Assembly: GCF_014269185.2 (NCBI RefSeq)
Contig: NZ_JABWRZ020000001.1
Coordinates: 1,203,001 to 1,267,000 of the forward strand
Direction of reading: 5' to 3'
Length of the DNA: 64,000 bases
Source: Pseudomonas oryzicola
GTDB taxonomy: Bacteria; Pseudomonadota; Gammaproteobacteria; Pseudomonadales; Pseudomonadaceae
Below are positions 62,804 to 64,000 of this stretch, piece after piece. The position numbers were made by a program, and so were the translations under genes. Positions within the stretch are counted from its first letter, which is position 1; the number at the start of each line of letters is the position of its first letter. A model generated the notes under the pieces. The model searched no databases. It was not told the DNA's origin and was given only the letters and a program-made list of their open reading frames with translations.

Positions 62804-63673
62804 ATGCCCAAGGCTTCCCATCAAGATCTGCGTTTTGCCTTCCGCGAGCTGCTCGCTTCAGGTGCCTGTTACCACACTGCATCGGTGTTCGACCCGATGT
62901 CGGCACGCATTGCCGCAGACCTGGGCTTCGAGGTCGGCATCCTCGGTGGTTCCGTCGCTTCGCTGCAGGTACTGGCTGCGCCGGACTTCGCCCTGATCAC
63001 CCTCAGCGAATTCGTCGAACAGGCCACCCGTATTGGCCGGGTGGCGCAACTGCCGGTGCTGGCTGACGCTGACCACGGCTACGGTAACGCGCTGAATGTC
63101 ATGCGCACGGTCATTGAACTGGAACGTGCCGGCGTGGCCGCACTGACCATCGAGGACACCCTGCTGCCAGCGCAATTCGGGCGCAAGTCCACCGACCTGA
63201 TCCCGGTCGAAGAGGGCGTCGGCAAGATCCGCGCGGCACTGGAGGCGCGGGTCGACTCCTCGCTGTCGATCATTGCCCGGACCAATGCTGGCGTGCTTTC
63301 CACCGAAGAGATCATCGTGCGTACCCAGAGCTACCAGAAGGCCGGTGCCGACGGTATCTGCATGGTAGGTGTCAAGGACTTCGAGCAGCTTGAGCAGATT
63401 GCCGAGCACCTGACGGTACCGTTGATGCTGGTCAGCTATGGCAACCCGAACCTGCGCGACGACGAGCGCCTGGCGCGCCTTGGGGTACGCATCGTGGTCG
63501 ATGGCCACGCCGCCTACTTTGCCGCGATCAAGGCCACCTACGATTGCCTGCGCCTGCAGCGTGGCCAGCAGAACAAGTCGGAAAACCTCAGCGCCACCGA
63601 ACTGTCGCACACCTACACCCAGCCTGAGGACTACATCCGCTGGGCCAAGGAATACATGAGCGTCGAGGAGTGA
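62804..63673 (+). CDS. oxaloacetate decarboxylase (PEP mutase/isocitrate lyase superfamily)
   Basis: A 289-residue TIM-barrel enzyme of the PEP mutase/isocitrate lyase superfamily. Metal and substrate residues are in [17 protein letters not shown] (DxDxG near residues 86-90) and [15 protein letters not shown]; the KKCGH loop of isocitrate lyases is absent. This matches the Pseudomonas PA4872-type oxaloacetate decarboxylase, which yields pyruvate and CO2. Often mislabelled carboxyvinyl-carboxyphosphonate phosphorylmutase. The start at 62804 follows GGAG; the longer upstream frame is not protein-like. Confidence 0.9.
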   Translation: MPKASHQDLRFAFRELLASGACYHTASVFDPMSARIAADLGFEVGILGGSVASLQVLAAPDFALITLSEFVEQATRIGRVAQLPVLADADHGYGNALNVMRTVIELERAGVAALTIEDTLLPAQFGRKSTDLIPVEEGVGKIRAALEARVDSSLSIIARTNAGVLSTEEIIVRTQSYQKAGADGICMVGVKDFEQLEQIAEHLTVPLMLVSYGNPNLRDDERLARLGVRIVVDGHAAYFAAIKATYDCLRLQRGQQNKSENLSATELSHTYTQPEDYIRWAKEYMSVEE

Positions 63674-63696
63674 CCGCGCTCACCCTGTAGGGAGCG

Positions 63697-64000
63697 TTAC
63701 AGGTCCCTGTCCCATTCCGGCTCGTCGCTGAACCGCTGGACCAGAAAGTCCAGCATGCTGCGCAAGGTCGCCGGCATATGCTTGCGCGAGGTGTACACCG
63801 CATTCAGGTTCAGCTCGCGCGGCTTTGCCTCGGGCAGCAGGCGCACCAGCTCGCCCCGGCGCAGGGCCTCGGCGGCCTGATAGGTCGGCAGCATGGCGAT
63901 GCCAGCGCCGGCCAGTGCCGCCTTTTGCAGGGTCATTGCCTCGTTGGCGCTGATGTTCCCCGCCACCGGCACGGCAACCTGCTGGCCGCCCACCTCGAAA
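63697..64000 (-). CDS. LysR-type regulator, C-terminal part (continues off the right edge)
   Basis: About 100 residues of a LysR effector domain (ISANEAMTLQKAALAGAGIAMLPTYQAAEALRRGELVRLLPE, ending DEPEWDRDL). The HTH end lies outside the window. It is convergent with the oxaloacetate decarboxylase gene, only 23 bp away. Effector and targets cannot be told. Confidence 0.85.
   Translation of the reverse strand, partial: FEVGGQQVAVPVAGNISANEAMTLQKAALAGAGIAMLPTYQAAEALRRGELVRLLPEAKPRELNLNAVYTSRKHMPATLRSMLDFLVQRFSDEPEWDRDL

Noticed and set aside
1..64000. CRISPR array, prophage, IS element, tRNA or rRNA
   Set aside because: No regular direct repeats, integrase or transposase frames, or tRNA-like cloverleafs were seen; the short repeats are REP elements.

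Overview
This window is chromosomal DNA of a Pseudomonas, almost certainly from the P. putida group. The evidence is the high GC, the ttgABC/ttgR efflux locus with its TtgR operator, a complete pca (protocatechuate) cluster, an MvaT/TurA-type H-NS protein, BifA, XenB, and many P. putida-type REP palindromes (cores like GCGGGC..GCCCGC next to CCCACAG). Most of the window is core genome. From memory the first half follows the P. aeruginosa imelysin / bifA / sodB / xenB / olsBA / fumarase / pykA / sbcB / mvaT / purU order, and the second half follows the P. putida mcp / pit / pca / ttg order.

Layout. 1-4.4 kb (minus): an iron-linked periplasmic cluster with a DUF1513 protein, an imelysin, a di-haem oxidoreductase and a second imelysin (IcmP type). 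4.5-11.2 kb: the c-di-GMP phosphodiesterase BifA, a hydroxypyruvate-isomerase-like protein, SodB, the ArgO exporter with its regulator ArgP, and an NAD-dependent epimerase. 11.2-16 kb: a coiled-coil membrane protein, arsR-xenB divergent from acpH, and the ornithine-lipid genes olsBA. 16-23 kb: an acyl-CoA dehydrogenase-like protein, a serine hydrolase, YceI plus a cardiolipin synthase, a PfpI protein, an acetyltransferase plus a nitrilase-family amidohydrolase. 23-33 kb: class I fumarase, a low-GC delta-60 repeat gene, a 2Fe-2S reductase, PykA, a lipoprotein, a PilZ protein, SbcB, MvaT and PurU. 33-41.7 kb: an overlapping glycosyltransferase / deacetylase / flippase-like operon, a chemoreceptor, a HerA-like ATPase and a Pit phosphate transporter. 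42-52 kb: the beta-ketoadipate pathway, pcaR, pcaK and pcaIJFTBDC. 52-54 kb: an Mpo1-like dioxygenase and an OprD-family porin. 54-61 kb: ttgCBA with ttgR. 61-64 kb: a DHA2 efflux pump, oxaloacetate decarboxylase and the end of a LysR gene.

How the genes work together. PcaK (inner membrane), probably the OprD-like porin (outer membrane), and PcaT bring in aromatic acids and beta-ketoadipate. PcaB, PcaD and PcaC convert the ring-cleavage product to beta-ketoadipate, and PcaIJ and PcaF turn that into succinyl-CoA and acetyl-CoA. Sites with a CGATNATCG core lie in front of pcaR, pcaI and the porin, with a one-mismatch version before pcaK, so the porin may be a fourth PcaR target. TtgABC under TtgR protects against solvents and aromatics.

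The most unusual signals are mostly non-coding. They are: (i) a probable unannotated small RNA transcribed back-to-back with pcaR; (ii) two mutually exclusive 8-bp inverted repeats over the ribosome binding site and start codon of the low-GC delta-60 gene; (iii) a perfect 12-bp inverted repeat flanking the mvaT promoter; (iv) a perfect NtrC-type site before the oxaloacetate decarboxylase gene; and (v) a shared motif before two iron-cluster genes. No IS element, phage, CRISPR array, tRNA or rRNA was seen.
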